This document shows, piece after piece, positions 1 to 8,738 of a DNA stretch of 64,000 bases. The stretch is taken from positions 1 through 64,000 of the forward strand of contig JANYDA010000050.1 in assembly GCA_025360005.1 (NCBI GenBank), in the 5' to 3' direction. Position 1 is the stretch's first letter; each line of letters starts with the position of its first letter. Below the pieces are notes generated by a model, which did no database searches, had not been told where the DNA came from, and saw only the letters and a list, made by a program, of their open reading frames with translations. Origin of the DNA: Fibrobacteria bacterium. Its GTDB lineage: Bacteria > Fibrobacterota > Fibrobacteria > UBA11236. The translations under genes were made by a program, and so were the position numbers.

Positions 1-47
1 CAGAAGCCGCTTATAGTGTTCCAGTACAACGGTGTCGGTCTGTTTCA

Positions 48-1511
48 TTGAAGGAAAAAGGTAGCCCATTTTCCCCGAGGAAATCAAGCCTCTTCCACAC
101 ACTTAGCGGTAGAGTCATTTTTTCTTGGTCCTCCGGAGGTAAAGGAGGGGATGGTTTGTTCAGGTTTAAGTTGGATGATTCTATTTTGACGAGTGGAGCT
201 CATTCCGGACGGGAAACTCTATTTAAACCGGATGCTCCTGGCCTCGCGGAAGGCAAACACACGTTATATGTCCAGGAGCGGGATTCGGCTGGGAACTGGT
301 CCGAGACTGCATCGAAAGCAATACTGATTGATTTGACGCCGCCATTGCCCCCAAAAATTTCCTCAGCTTCTTTTAATACCACGAGTCCCCGGCCAACGTG
401 GCTTTGGACAACGGGTGGTAACGGCGGGAATGGAATTTACAGATATGGGGTAGATGACTCGGCTATTCAGGCGACCGCTATCCTTACATCAGAAAAAAGC
501 TTTACTCCTACTACGGAATTGAGTATTGCGAATCATCATATCCTGTATGTTCAAGAACGGGATTCAGCGGGGAATTGGTCTGCGTTGAGCGGGTTCAGGA
601 TTCATATTCATGGTCAAACCGGATTTGCCGCCGGAACAGGTGGAATCATGTTTAGAACCATAAATGGTGGTGTTGATTGGGATACGGTTTTTGTTGGAAC
701 AACAAAAGATATCCACACTATTTTTTTTATAAGCAGTAAGGTTGGATTTGCTGCCGGTGATAGTGGAGTCATTGTTAAAACGGTTGATGGGGGGAGTACA
801 TGGGCTGCTATTTCGCTTGGTATATCAGCAAATTTGAATGCCGTTTTCTTTCCCAATAACGTTATAGGATATGCTGTAGGCCAGAATGGCATAATCCGAA
901 AAACAATTGACGCCGGAGTCACTTGGACGGCTCTAAATAGCGGCACAAAGATATCCCTTATGTCTATTTTCTTCACAAGCCCTCAAGAGGGTTATGCGGC
1001 TGGGGATAATGGCCTAATTATTAAAACTGTTGACGAGGGAATGACCTGGATTCCTCTTTCCAGCGGTTTAAATCAACCTTTGCAATCCGTCTATTTTACA
1101 GACGATATAACTGGATATGCAGTTGGTGGAAGCGGCACCATACTCAAAACCATTAATGGTGGAAATACTTGGAAATCGCTTAATAGCAATGCTGTTCAAT
1201 CTCTTCAGTCAATCTATTTCACCGGCGTAAATACCGGATATGCTGTAGGCTTGAATGGACACGTTATGCTCAAAAGTTTAAATGGGGGAGATTCTTGGAA
1301 TGAGATACAAGTTGAGAATACAGTTGGATCTCGCATAACTTCGTTATTGTGTACCTTTTTTGTCGATCCTCAGATTGGGTATGCCGTAGGAAAAGCCGGG
1401 CCTATTTTCAGAACAGAAAATGGTGGCGAAACTTGGAAGGCGAGTGGCGGATACTTTTTCGTTGGGCCAAACATTATCCAACCCGATTTATTCTCCGTCT
1501 TTTTCCCATAG
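48..1511 (+). CDS. Secreted Ycf48/BNR-like repeat protein, probably 5' incomplete
   Basis: The product has two parts. Residues about 8-185 hold two copies of an Ig-like module, each ending in the motif ERDSAGNWS. Residues about 190-487 hold six to seven Ycf48/BNR-type beta-propeller blades, each with a GYAVG/GFAAG turn and an Asp-box-like GGxTW. Such propellers usually bind partners or polysaccharide at the cell surface; no catalytic residues are visible. The TTG at 48 is the first in-frame start, but the frame is open back to base 3 and no signal peptide follows the TTG, so the true start probably lies outside the window. The C-terminus stops inside the first strand of another blade (ending SVFFP). 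Base composition is clearly AT-richer than the neighbours, which may reflect transfer. Confidence 0.7.
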   Translation: MKEKGSPFSPRKSSLFHTLSGRVIFSWSSGGKGGDGLFRFKLDDSILTSGAHSGRETLFKPDAPGLAEGKHTLYVQERDSAGNWSETASKAILIDLTPPLPPKISSASFNTTSPRPTWLWTTGGNGGNGIYRYGVDDSAIQATAILTSEKSFTPTTELSIANHHILYVQERDSAGNWSALSGFRIHIHGQTGFAAGTGGIMFRTINGGVDWDTVFVGTTKDIHTIFFISSKVGFAAGDSGVIVKTVDGGSTWAAISLGISANLNAVFFPNNVIGYAVGQNGIIRKTIDAGVTWTALNSGTKISLMSIFFTSPQEGYAAGDNGLIIKTVDEGMTWIPLSSGLNQPLQSVYFTDDITGYAVGGSGTILKTINGGNTWKSLNSNAVQSLQSIYFTGVNTGYAVGLNGHVMLKSLNGGDSWNEIQVENTVGSRITSLLCTFFVDPQIGYAVGKAGPIFRTENGGETWKASGGYFFVGPNIIQPDLFSVFFP

Positions 1512-1684
1512 GTTTCTAAACACCTTTCAATTGCCTATTGGGCCCCTACTTTAAGCAGAACGGCTTCAACCTAATCATTTTTTTTCAACCCCAAATAAAC
1601 CCCGCTAAAGCGCAGGATGAAATGAAAAAATAGGCCCCGCGCCCCTTTTCGTTTATCTTAGGGTTTTCCCAACCCAGGACGGCC

Positions 1685-2911
1685 ATGCCGGAAACCCTAT
1701 CCCAAGCCCTCATCAGCGACTTCCGCATCCTCCGCCCCCGCCACGCGGCCAACCATGCGGAATCGGTTAGCTGGCTGTCTTCCGCGCATGCCAAGGCGGA
1801 AGCGGTGGCGCAGGGCGAAGGGTTCGACGGTGAAGCCTTCCGGCGCAGCATGGAACGCTATGTCACCCGCTTCGGCTGCAGCGCGGAGAGCCTGGCCTTT
1901 CGCGGCCATGATCTGGAGGATTTCCTCCACCAGGATTGGGAACGCATGCGCCTCTTCAACCTGGACCGGAACCCGCGCGGGGCGGGCATGAGCGCGCGCA
2001 TGGAAGTGTTCTCGGAAATCGCCGACGCCAAGCTGGAGGCGTTTTATCCGGCTCCGGTTGCTTCCGGTGGTGCCGAGGCGGATGGCGGAGTCGCGGCCGG
2101 AAAAGGCGCGGAATCCGCCGGCGCTGCGCCGGATGAACTCATCCACGTGACCTGCACCGGCTATGTGGCTCCCAGCGCGGCCCAGAAACTGGTGGCCCGG
2201 CGCGGCTGGCGTTCCCGCACGGGAGTGATGCACGCCTACCATATGGGCTGCTACGCTTCCATGCCTGCCTTGCGCATGGCGTCGGCGTTCCTGGCTTCAC
2301 CGCGCGCCGCCGCGACCCCCGGCCGGCGCGTGGACATCGTGCATACGGAAACCTGCACGTTACATCTGGATCCCAGCCGCCACGCCCCCGAGCAGTTGGT
2401 GGTGCAAAGCCTTTTTTCGGACGGCCATATCCGCTATAGCTTGCGGCGCGATGAGGGCGGCAGCGGCCTGCGCTTCCTGGGCGTGCACGAAGAGATAATA
2501 CCTGGATCCTTGGGCGCGATGGGCTGGATCCTGGGCGATACCGGTATGGAAATGACGCTGGCGCGCGACGTGCCCGATCTCATCGCCGGGGCCTTGCTGG
2601 ATTTCCTGCGCCGGCTTTTCCTGCGCACGGGAACCGATCCTGCGGAGGCTTTTTCCAAAGGCGTCTTCGCCGTACATCCCGGCGGCCCGCGCATCATCGA
2701 CAAGGTGGCGGATCTGCTGGAGCTGCGGCCCGCGCAAGTGGCCGCCAGCCGCGCGGTCCTGAAAGCTTTCGGCAACATGTCTTCGGCCACCTTGCCGCAT
2801 GTCTGGTCCGCCCTGCTTGCCGATGCGGCCGTGCCTGCCGGCACCTTGATCACCAGCCTGGCCTTTGGGCCCGGCCTCACCGTCTACGGGGCCATGCTCC
2901 GTAAAGCGTGA
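1685..2911 (+). CDS. Type III polyketide synthase (chalcone/alkylresorcinol synthase family)
   Basis: This 408-residue protein has the thiolase-fold type III PKS signature. The nucleophile is Cys189 in HMGCYASMPALR, with His331 in AVHPGGPRIID and Asn364 in FGNMSS completing the Cys-His-Asn triad, all in family order. The family makes alkylresorcinols, alkylpyrones or related phenolic lipids by iterative condensation of malonyl-CoA on an acyl starter. A low-complexity Ala/Gly insert at about 125-150 precedes the core. The length is usual for bacterial members. It is followed on the same strand by a small membrane protein and a UbiG-like methyltransferase, as in other phenolic-lipid operons. 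The product cannot be read from the sequence. Confidence 0.9.
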   Translation: MPETLSQALISDFRILRPRHAANHAESVSWLSSAHAKAEAVAQGEGFDGEAFRRSMERYVTRFGCSAESLAFRGHDLEDFLHQDWERMRLFNLDRNPRGAGMSARMEVFSEIADAKLEAFYPAPVASGGAEADGGVAAGKGAESAGAAPDELIHVTCTGYVAPSAAQKLVARRGWRSRTGVMHAYHMGCYASMPALRMASAFLASPRAAATPGRRVDIVHTETCTLHLDPSRHAPEQLVVQSLFSDGHIRYSLRRDEGGSGLRFLGVHEEIIPGSLGAMGWILGDTGMEMTLARDVPDLIAGALLDFLRRLFLRTGTDPAEAFSKGVFAVHPGGPRIIDKVADLLELRPAQVAASRAVLKAFGNMSSATLPHVWSALLADAAVPAGTLITSLAFGPGLTVYGAMLRKA

Positions 2912-2946
2912 GAGCACGGGATCCTAAACGCATGAAAGCCTGAAGC

Positions 2947-3429
2947 ATGTGGCGCCTGGCCCCTCTCCCCTTCCTCATCCACGCCCTCGGTATGCTCATC
3001 GATGAAGCCTGGTTCCACCGCCGCCGCGGCCTTCCGGCCTGGGAACGATGGGGCCATCCGTTGGACACGCTCACCGTGCTGGCCTGTTATGCGCTGGCGC
3101 TCTCGCTCCCGGGCACCCGTGCCGGCCTATTGATCTATCTGGGCGCCGCCGCCTTCTCCTGCCTTTTCATCATCAAGGACGAATGGATCCACGTGCACCG
3201 TTGCACGGGCGGGGAAATGGGTTTGCACGCCTTCCTGTTCATGCTGCATCCCATCCTGCTCGGCATCGCGGGAGCCTGGCGCTTCGCGCCTCACGGCCCT
3301 GCCCTCGAAATCGACCGCGGCTACTTCCATCTATTCCTGGCGGCCCAGACCGCGCTCACCGCGGCCTTCCTGGCGTATCAACTTCTCTATTGGAACGGAC
3401 CATGGAAGCCCACCGCCCCGTCGCCTTGA
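2947..3429 (+). CDS. Small integral membrane protein in the type III PKS operon
   Basis: A 160-residue hydrophobic protein with about four predicted membrane segments (roughly 37-55, 58-76, 93-115 and 126-148) and a short conserved-looking KDEWIHVHRC stretch between the second and third. I do not recognise a named family. It starts 35 bases after the polyketide synthase stop and its 3' end overlaps the next gene, so it is almost certainly co-transcribed. Its position suggests a role in membrane handling or modification of the lipid product, but that is inference from context only. Confidence 0.7.
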   Translation: MWRLAPLPFLIHALGMLIDEAWFHRRRGLPAWERWGHPLDTLTVLACYALALSLPGTRAGLLIYLGAAAFSCLFIIKDEWIHVHRCTGGEMGLHAFLFMLHPILLGIAGAWRFAPHGPALEIDRGYFHLFLAAQTALTAAFLAYQLLYWNGPWKPTAPSP

Positions 3430-4268
3430 TAGCGGAACCTCCCGCACCGCGCGCCCTCACCGTACCTACGGGCGCGGCCGGCGGCGGCGCCCCTGCGCCT
3501 ACTGCCAAATCCGACCTGACGGCCATCAACAATTCCTTCTATGACGGCCTGGGCGATCGCTGGTACCAGGCACACGATGATCCCGTCGCCCTTTTGCGCG
3601 CGGAAGGCGCGCTCAAGCATCCCTGGGTCTCGCAGCGCATCCGTTCGGATTTGGCCGGCAGGCCCGGCCGCCTCCTGGATATCGGTTGCGGCCCGGGTTT
3701 CCTTCCCAACCTGCTCGCCGCCCAAGGCCACCGCGCCATCGGCGTGGACATGTCGCGCGGCAGTCTCAAAGTAGCCCTTTCCCAATCCCGTAACACAGAT
3801 GTTACTGGACGCGCCGACTACCAGGCCGCCGATGCCTACCGCCTCCCTTTCCGCGATGCCGCATTCGACGCCGTGACCGCCCTCGATTTCCTGGAACACG
3901 TAACCGCGCCGGAACGGGTGATCGCTGAAGCTGCCCGCGTCCTGCGCCCCGGCGGACTCTTCTTCTTCCACACCTTCAACCGCAACGCCCTGGCCTGGCT
4001 CATCGTCATCAAAGGCCTGGAATGGTTCGTGAAAAACACGCCCGAACGCATGCACGTACTCCCGCTCTTCATCAAGCCACATGAACTGGACGCCTACTGC
4101 CGTAGCAGCGGCATGCAAACCCTGGAAACCATCGGCATCCGCCCGGAAATCGGCCGCGCCGCCTTCTGGAAAATGCTCGCCACCCGCCGCGTCCCCACCG
4201 ATTTCAAATTCCGGTTCATGCCCTCTTTGGCCATATCCTATCTAGGCTACGCGCGAAAATCCGGCTGA
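3402..4268 (+). CDS. UbiG-like SAM-dependent O-methyltransferase
   Basis: A class I methyltransferase of about 288 residues. Motif I is LLDIGCGPGFLP, motif II-like acidic residue GVDMS, and motif IV-like ALDFLEHV; the fold and FHTFNRNA stretch resemble UbiG/Coq3 3-demethylubiquinol O-methyltransferases. I chose the ATG at 3402, which overlaps the upstream membrane protein gene by 28 bases; the reading frame extends further upstream but without homology. The first 35 residues are Ala/Pro-rich and poorly conserved. With the preceding type III PKS it probably methylates a phenolic lipid or quinone product. A role in respiratory quinone synthesis is the alternative. Confidence 0.85.
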   Translation: MEAHRPVALIAEPPAPRALTVPTGAAGGGAPAPTAKSDLTAINNSFYDGLGDRWYQAHDDPVALLRAEGALKHPWVSQRIRSDLAGRPGRLLDIGCGPGFLPNLLAAQGHRAIGVDMSRGSLKVALSQSRNTDVTGRADYQAADAYRLPFRDAAFDAVTALDFLEHVTAPERVIAEAARVLRPGGLFFFHTFNRNALAWLIVIKGLEWFVKNTPERMHVLPLFIKPHELDAYCRSSGMQTLETIGIRPEIGRAAFWKMLATRRVPTDFKFRFMPSLAISYLGYARKSG

Positions 4269-4310
4269 CCGAGCCCGCCGCTCCCACCTCATATCACTTC
4301 CCTCTCTTCT

Positions 4311-4583
4311 CCCGGCCCATCCCCGGGGGCCGCATCGACCTCATCGTCATCGCTCAACTCTCACGTTGCACTCTCTCCCATTCGCTCCCCTGCGTTGCTC
4401 AGCACTCCGCTCCAGTCAGCTCCACTCTGCTCTGAGCTGCCCGGCACTCCCCTCCCCTCCGCTTGCTCCGCTCCACTCTCCTCAACTCTGCGCCCCTCTC
4501 CCCCCTCCCCTCTTCCCGAAGGTCCGCAGTCAAAGTCCCAACTCCATTCTTTCCCCGGCCCTTCCCAGGGGGCCGCATCGACC
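4311..4583. repeat. Direct repeat pair, 30 bp, spaced 243 bp
   Basis: Copies at 4311-4340 and 4554-4583 match at 28 of 30 positions, sharing CCCGGCCC at the left and GGGGGCCGCATCGACC at the right. The shared core is itself GC-rich and partly palindromic. Function unknown; it may record a local duplication. Confidence 0.6.
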
Positions 4584-4602
4584 CCGCAGTCATAGTCCCA
4601 AC
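4524..4602. repeat. Direct repeat pair, 19 bp, spaced 60 bp
   Basis: Copies at 4524-4542 and 4584-4602 read CCGCAGTCA(A/T)AGTCCCAAC, with one mismatch. The second copy abuts the right end of the 30-bp repeat, so the whole tract appears built by local duplication. Confidence 0.6.
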
Positions 4603-4901
4603 CCCGCGGCCCATCGCGAGCGAAACCCACATCCCACCCCTATCGGCCCCCGGTAACCCCGAACCCCAGACCCACGCATTCCCACGCAACAGACCCCCGT
4701 CTAACCCACGCAAGGACTCCATCCTTGGGTGTTGCGCGGTTTTGTGGAGGGCGCGCGCGGGCGCGGGGTTTGGGCGTATCAGACTGGCGGGATGGAAATT
4801 GGAAGGGCGGTTGAATCCAGGTATGGCAAGTCGCGATCTTCGGAAGCCCGGGAGGGTCGACGCCCGCACGCGCCCGCCGGAGCATCGAACAAAACCCAAC
4901 G

Positions 4902-6152
4902 CTAGAAGCTCATACGCCAGAGAAGATCGATATCCTGCGTCAATTTCTTCTTGCCCACTTCCTTGGTGATGGGCTGCAGAACTCCGTAGTCGGCCATGAC
5001 GCTGACCTTGGGGGTGAAGAAATAATTCGCGCCCAGCGTGTAGCGGGCCTTGCCGTCGTTGGGGGTGCCTTCGCCTTTGCCGGCTTTGAAATCCGGATCC
5101 AGCGCTTCCAGCTTCATCACCAGTTCGCTGGCGCGGCCGCGGGTATAGTCCTCATGCCAGATGCCCATGACATAGAAAGCGAAGAACAGCGTGCTCCCAT
5201 CCAGGATTTTCGCGTCCTGCTTATCCTGGTTGTCGCCCCAGGACGCTTCTCCCAACAGGCGCAGGTGGTTATAGCTGAAATCGGCGCCTACCTCGTAGCC
5301 GGTGTTGACGCCCAATTTGTATTCATTCGGATCCGACTTGTTCTCAGCGGCCTTGGTGGATAAGGCGGCCTCCAGCTTCAGCGGTTTCACGGGCGTGAAC
5401 GTGAGGCGCATGACCACGTCCTTGGCCTTGAAACCCTTGTCCAGGTTCTCGTTCTGCTGACCGTCATATCCTGTGGAGTCGCTTTGCTTGCCGTTGAACA
5501 CGCCCAGTTCATAGGTCAGCGATCGGCCGTCTTCTACGAAGCCCCCATAAGCGATCAGGCCCACGTCGAAAGATGCGTAGCCGGTGGTGTTGGTGAGAAA
5601 GGCCTGGTAGAGTTCGCCGCGCTCGACGGTGTACAGGGATTTGGAGGATTGCAACGCTTCCTGGGAGAAGGGCCGCTTCAACTTGCCGCCTTTGAATCCC
5701 ACCAGATCGCCGATGACATAGTAGAGATAGGCGTTGTCCACGCCAAAATTGCGGCCGTTGCCGTCCACCAGCAACTCCCCGCGAAAGCCGAAGTTCGCGT
5801 CGAATCCGCCGTCCAGTTCCAGCTTGAAGCGGCGCAGTTGCAGGCTGAGCTTCTTATCCGCATCGCGTTCCGCGGTCATGTTATGGTACAGGGCTTTCAA
5901 CTGGATGGTGCCGGAAAGATCCAGGCGCGACAGGAAATTATTGTGCAAGGCGAAGGCGTCCAGTTGCGAGCGCGGCGCAGGGGAGGAATCGGGAACGGCG
6001 GAATCCTCTTTGGCCGCAACGGCGGGCGCGTTGGCTTCGCCCGCGGTATCCAGGGTTTCCGCTTGCGGCGCGGCGGCGGCCGGGGCGGCGTTTTGCGCGA
6101 AGGCCGGTAGCAAGGCGCACAGAAGGGAAACGGTGGCCAGGGCAATCCGCAT
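4902..6152 (-). CDS. Phosphate-selective porin O/P-family outer membrane protein
   Basis: A 416-residue outer membrane beta-barrel. The start at 6152 gives a signal peptide (MRIALATVSLLCALLPAFAQ) and is preceded by a GAGGAG ribosome site; an upstream in-frame extension lacks both. An Ala/Pro-rich stretch follows to about residue 60, then alternating amphipathic strands with the OprP/OprO-like stretch KLKRPFSQEALQSS around residue 160. The protein ends in an aromatic residue (WRMSF), as barrel substrates of the BAM machinery do. The family forms anion or phosphate channels, but substrate specificity cannot be inferred here. Its start is 19 bases after the RluE-like gene stop. Confidence 0.85.
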   Translation of the reverse strand: MRIALATVSLLCALLPAFAQNAAPAAAAPQAETLDTAGEANAPAVAAKEDSAVPDSSPAPRSQLDAFALHNNFLSRLDLSGTIQLKALYHNMTAERDADKKLSLQLRRFKLELDGGFDANFGFRGELLVDGNGRNFGVDNAYLYYVIGDLVGFKGGKLKRPFSQEALQSSKSLYTVERGELYQAFLTNTTGYASFDVGLIAYGGFVEDGRSLTYELGVFNGKQSDSTGYDGQQNENLDKGFKAKDVVMRLTFTPVKPLKLEAALSTKAAENKSDPNEYKLGVNTGYEVGADFSYNHLRLLGEASWGDNQDKQDAKILDGSTLFFAFYVMGIWHEDYTRGRASELVMKLEALDPDFKAGKGEGTPNDGKARYTLGANYFFTPKVSVMADYGVLQPITKEVGKKKLTQDIDLLWRMSF

Positions 6153-6171
6153 GGGAATCTCCTCGGAAGAG

Positions 6172-6882
6172 TTAGGGACGGGGAGAAAAGGTAGACAATT
6201 TGCGTTGGATTTCGTCGCGATCCAATTCGCGCCAACGACCGGGTTCCAGGCCATCCAGCGTCAGCGGCCCAATGGCGTGGCGGATCAAACGCAAGGTAGG
6301 ATGGCCCACAGCGGCCGTCATTTTCCGCACCTGCCGGTTGCGCCCTTCCACCAAAGTCAGGCGCAGCCAGGACACCGGCATGTTCTTGCGGAAGCGGATG
6401 GGCACGCTGCGCGCGGGCAAGACGTTGCCTTGGGGAAAACGGGTCGCGCCCGCGGGCAGGGTCTTCTTCCCTTCGATCAGCACTCCCTGGCGCAGCGCTT
6501 CCAGCGCTTTGTCGTCCGGGCTCCCTTCCACCTGCGCCCAATAGGTTTTCGCCAGCTTGGACCGCGGCGCCAGGAAACTTTCGATGAGCGGACCATCGTT
6601 GGTGAGCAGCACCAGGCCCTCGCTGTCCCAATCCAACCGGCCGCAGGGATAGACGCCTGGCACGTTGACGAAATCCTTGAGGCAAGCTTTGCCGCCCTCC
6701 GGGGTGAACTGGCAGAGCACACCGTACGGCTTATGCAAAAGCAGGTAACGCAGGCGCGGCGGCGCAATGGGGAAATCCGGCGGGCGCTTGGGCCGCGGTT
6801 TGGCGAAGGGCGGTTTTGCCGGACCGCGTTGCGGTCCATGGCCGCCATGTTTGCCTTTGCGCGTTCCGGGCCGCTTGCTCAT
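6172..6882 (-). CDS. rluE: 23S rRNA pseudouridine synthase, RluE-like
   Basis: A 236-residue RsuA/RluB-family pseudouridine synthase without an S4 domain. The catalytic Asp is in GRLDWDSEGLVLLTNDG. The stretch CQFTPEGGKACLKDFVNVPG matches the arrangement in RluE, which modifies U2457 of 23S rRNA. The first 45 residues are Arg/Lys/Gly/Pro-rich and probably contact RNA. The ATG at 6882 overlaps the stop of the upstream dehydrogenase gene by four bases (ATGA), indicating translational coupling. Another RsuA-family specificity cannot be excluded. Confidence 0.88.
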   Translation of the reverse strand: MSKRPGTRKGKHGGHGPQRGPAKPPFAKPRPKRPPDFPIAPPRLRYLLLHKPYGVLCQFTPEGGKACLKDFVNVPGVYPCGRLDWDSEGLVLLTNDGPLIESFLAPRSKLAKTYWAQVEGSPDDKALEALRQGVLIEGKKTLPAGATRFPQGNVLPARSVPIRFRKNMPVSWLRLTLVEGRNRQVRKMTAAVGHPTLRLIRHAIGPLTLDGLEPGRWRELDRDEIQRKLSTFSPRP

Positions 6883-8102
6883 AGGCGCCTGGAAATGAGT
6901 TCGGCCATTTCATCTCGATCCAGCTTGACGGGATTATGCCGATTGCTGGTCTTGTCCAGAATGCGATCCATGTCGGACGCGGAGATGCCGTAAACGCCCA
7001 GACGCGGGAGCTGCAAAAGGGCCGTCCATTCACGCAAACGGGCCGCCAGGAAATCGCAATTCCAGGCTTCGGTTTTTCCCGCTTCGCCTCCAAAGAGCAG
7101 GCCCACCCTGGCAAGCTTGGCGAGAGCGGCCGGATTGCTTCCGCGTTTACGCAAGGCCGCGATGTTGCTTTCCGTGGCCGAAGCCACCAAGGTACCGCAC
7201 ACCACGCCGTGCGGGATGTCGAAGAAGCCGCCGATGGGAGAGGCCATGCCATGCACGATGCCCAGCCCGGCATTGGCCAGCGCCACACCGGAAAGCAGGG
7301 AGGCGTAGGCCATGCCCGCGCGCACGGAAACGTCCCCGCCCTTATCGGTGCAGGCGGGGATGAGGTGATCGCGGATGCGCTCCAACCCGCTGAAGGCCAA
7401 GGCGTCCGTGAGCGGCGAGGCGATGGGGGAAAGGTACGGCTCCAACAATTGGGTGAAAGCGTCCATGCCGCAGGCCGCCGTGATATGCGGAGGGCAGGTG
7501 ACCATGAGCTCCGGATCCACGATCACGGCATCCGGAATGAGGTTGTCATGGCGCAGGGATTTCTTGTAGCCGTACCGGCCTACCATGCTGAGCACGGCGT
7601 TCTTGGTCATCTCACCGCCGGTACCGGAGGTGGTGGGCACGGCCACGTACGGGATCTTGATACCGCTATGCGGTACATTGCGTCCCACGTCTTCCAGATG
7701 ATCCAATACCGTGTTGGCGTGCGGGAGCATGGCGGAGATGGCTTTGGCCCCATCGATGACGCTACCGCCGCCGATGCCGATCACCACTTGGAAGCCTGCG
7801 ATGCCTGTCGCAGCATCGGGTTCCCTGGACCTTTCGGTTTCCAAACCCCGCAAGCGGGCGCAGGTGGCGTCGATGAATTCCGTGGAGGGTTCCGCATCGA
7901 TGATCAGGGATTCCCAATGGATGCCCGCCTGGCCCAAACCCCGATGCACGCTTTCCAAACGGCCCGCAGCCTGCAAGGAGCGGGCTCCCGTGATCAACAA
8001 TGCCCGGGTTCCGAAGGCGGACGCGATCTTGGGAAGTTCCGACAGCTTGCCGGCGCCGAAATGGACGACGGGTAAGCGGGCGAAGGTGAAATCGTTTACC
8101 AT
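6879..8102 (-). CDS. Iron-containing (group III) alcohol dehydrogenase
   Basis: A 407-residue NAD(P)-dependent dehydrogenase of the iron-ADH superfamily. The nucleotide-binding GGGSVID is at 111-117 and VPTTSGTGGE at 155-164. Expected metal ligands are Asp214, His284 (GIVHGMA) and His298 (IPHGV). The position normally filled by the second ligand (DALTH in classic members) is Gln218 in DAFTQLLE. The substrate is unknown. The 3' end overlaps rluE by four bases and the 5' end overlaps the ABM-domain gene by seven, so these form an operon. Confidence 0.88.
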   Translation of the reverse strand: MVNDFTFARLPVVHFGAGKLSELPKIASAFGTRALLITGARSLQAAGRLESVHRGLGQAGIHWESLIIDAEPSTEFIDATCARLRGLETERSREPDAATGIAGFQVVIGIGGGSVIDGAKAISAMLPHANTVLDHLEDVGRNVPHSGIKIPYVAVPTTSGTGGEMTKNAVLSMVGRYGYKKSLRHDNLIPDAVIVDPELMVTCPPHITAACGMDAFTQLLEPYLSPIASPLTDALAFSGLERIRDHLIPACTDKGGDVSVRAGMAYASLLSGVALANAGLGIVHGMASPIGGFFDIPHGVVCGTLVASATESNIAALRKRGSNPAALAKLARVGLLFGGEAGKTEAWNCDFLAARLREWTALLQLPRLGVYGISASDMDRILDKTSNRHNPVKLDRDEMAELISRRL

Positions 8103-8404
8103 GCGGAAGGATTTTCCGGCGCGATGATGCGATGGGAGGCGAGTTCGCGTGGCTTGGCCATCCAGCTTTCCACCTGGGCGCGCCAGGCGAGGTAATGCGG
8201 GGTTTTCCGATGGGCTTCCACGGCTTCCGCCGAGGCGAAGACCTCATAGAGCATGATGCGGCAAGGATCGTCGGCCGACTGCAGCACATCGAAACGATGG
8301 TTGCCGGGCTCCGTCCGCGTGCCCTTATGGTTGTCCACGGTAGCGGCCAGGAAAGCGGCAAGGTGTTCGGGTTTCACATGGACGGTCACGACGTTCACGA
8401 TCAC
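8096..8404 (-). CDS. Antibiotic biosynthesis monooxygenase (ABM) domain protein
   Basis: A small ferredoxin-like-fold protein of about 102 residues with the family start VNVVTVHVKPEHLAAFL, central DVLQSADDPCRIMLYEVF and AHRKTPHYLAW. Members are cofactor-free quinol monooxygenases or LsrG-type isomerases. I chose the GTG at 8404 because GAGGA lies nine bases upstream and homologues begin here; in-frame TTG (8461) and ATG (8455) starts would add 17-19 residues with weak ribosome sites. It heads the operon with the iron alcohol dehydrogenase, suggesting aldehyde or quinone metabolism. Confidence 0.8.
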   Translation of the reverse strand: MIVNVVTVHVKPEHLAAFLAATVDNHKGTRTEPGNHRFDVLQSADDPCRIMLYEVFASAEAVEAHRKTPHYLAWRAQVESWMAKPRELASHRIIAPENPSAW

Positions 8405-8738
8405 GGGGATATCCTCGGTGGGGTTGAAGTTGAAAATCCCAGGGTTCCGGGCCATTACCAAGCAGGCCGCGGCTGACCAAAAAGTTAATTCCTAATTGAA
8501 TTTAGCGTAATATTCGGATTCCGGGCGGCCGCGCCGGGGGGGGGCGGGGCCATGCCTATAGCGGACAGCTATCCCCGTAAAAGCATAGCCCAAGCGGAAC
8601 GCGGCCAAAAAGCACCATTAGGAGTGGTGTTTCCATGGGGTCAAAGGCGCGTTAAGTTTTTCTGCAGGAGAGGGAAAAGCGAAGCATTTCCCCTTGGGCC
8701 CCGATAGGACGGCCAAAGTATTTCCTCACAGGGGCCAA
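8405..8738. other. Intergenic region upstream of the ABM operon
   Basis: About 330 bases between two minus-strand genes. The stretch near 8480-8520 is AT-rich and could hold the promoter of the ABM-dehydrogenase operon, but no clear -35/-10 pair stands out. A G-run lies near 8535-8545. A weak terminator-like hairpin for the response regulator gene is annotated separately. No gene seen. Confidence 0.5.
8607..8629 (-). terminator. Possible weak intrinsic terminator of the NarL-type regulator
   Basis: On the minus strand a 5-bp stem (CACCA/TGGTG) with a 7-base loop is followed by C and five T. It lies about 110 bases after the response regulator stop. The stem is short, so termination efficiency is doubtful. 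Confidence 0.3.

Larger units (their letters stand above)
4269..4901. other. Non-coding pyrimidine-rich region with direct repeats
   Basis: About 630 bases between the convergent methyltransferase and porin genes. From about 4280 to 4560 the plus strand is strongly C/T-rich, with many CTCC and CTCTG units. Reading frames open here only because of the composition bias and encode no recognisable protein. Two pairs of direct repeats lie inside (annotated separately). I see no clear RNA gene, promoter or T-tailed terminator. Confidence 0.6.

Noticed and set aside
4366-4969. Several overlapping frames in the pyrimidine-rich tract
   Set aside because: They are rich in Pro, Leu and Ser from C/T bias, lack ribosome sites and resemble no family.
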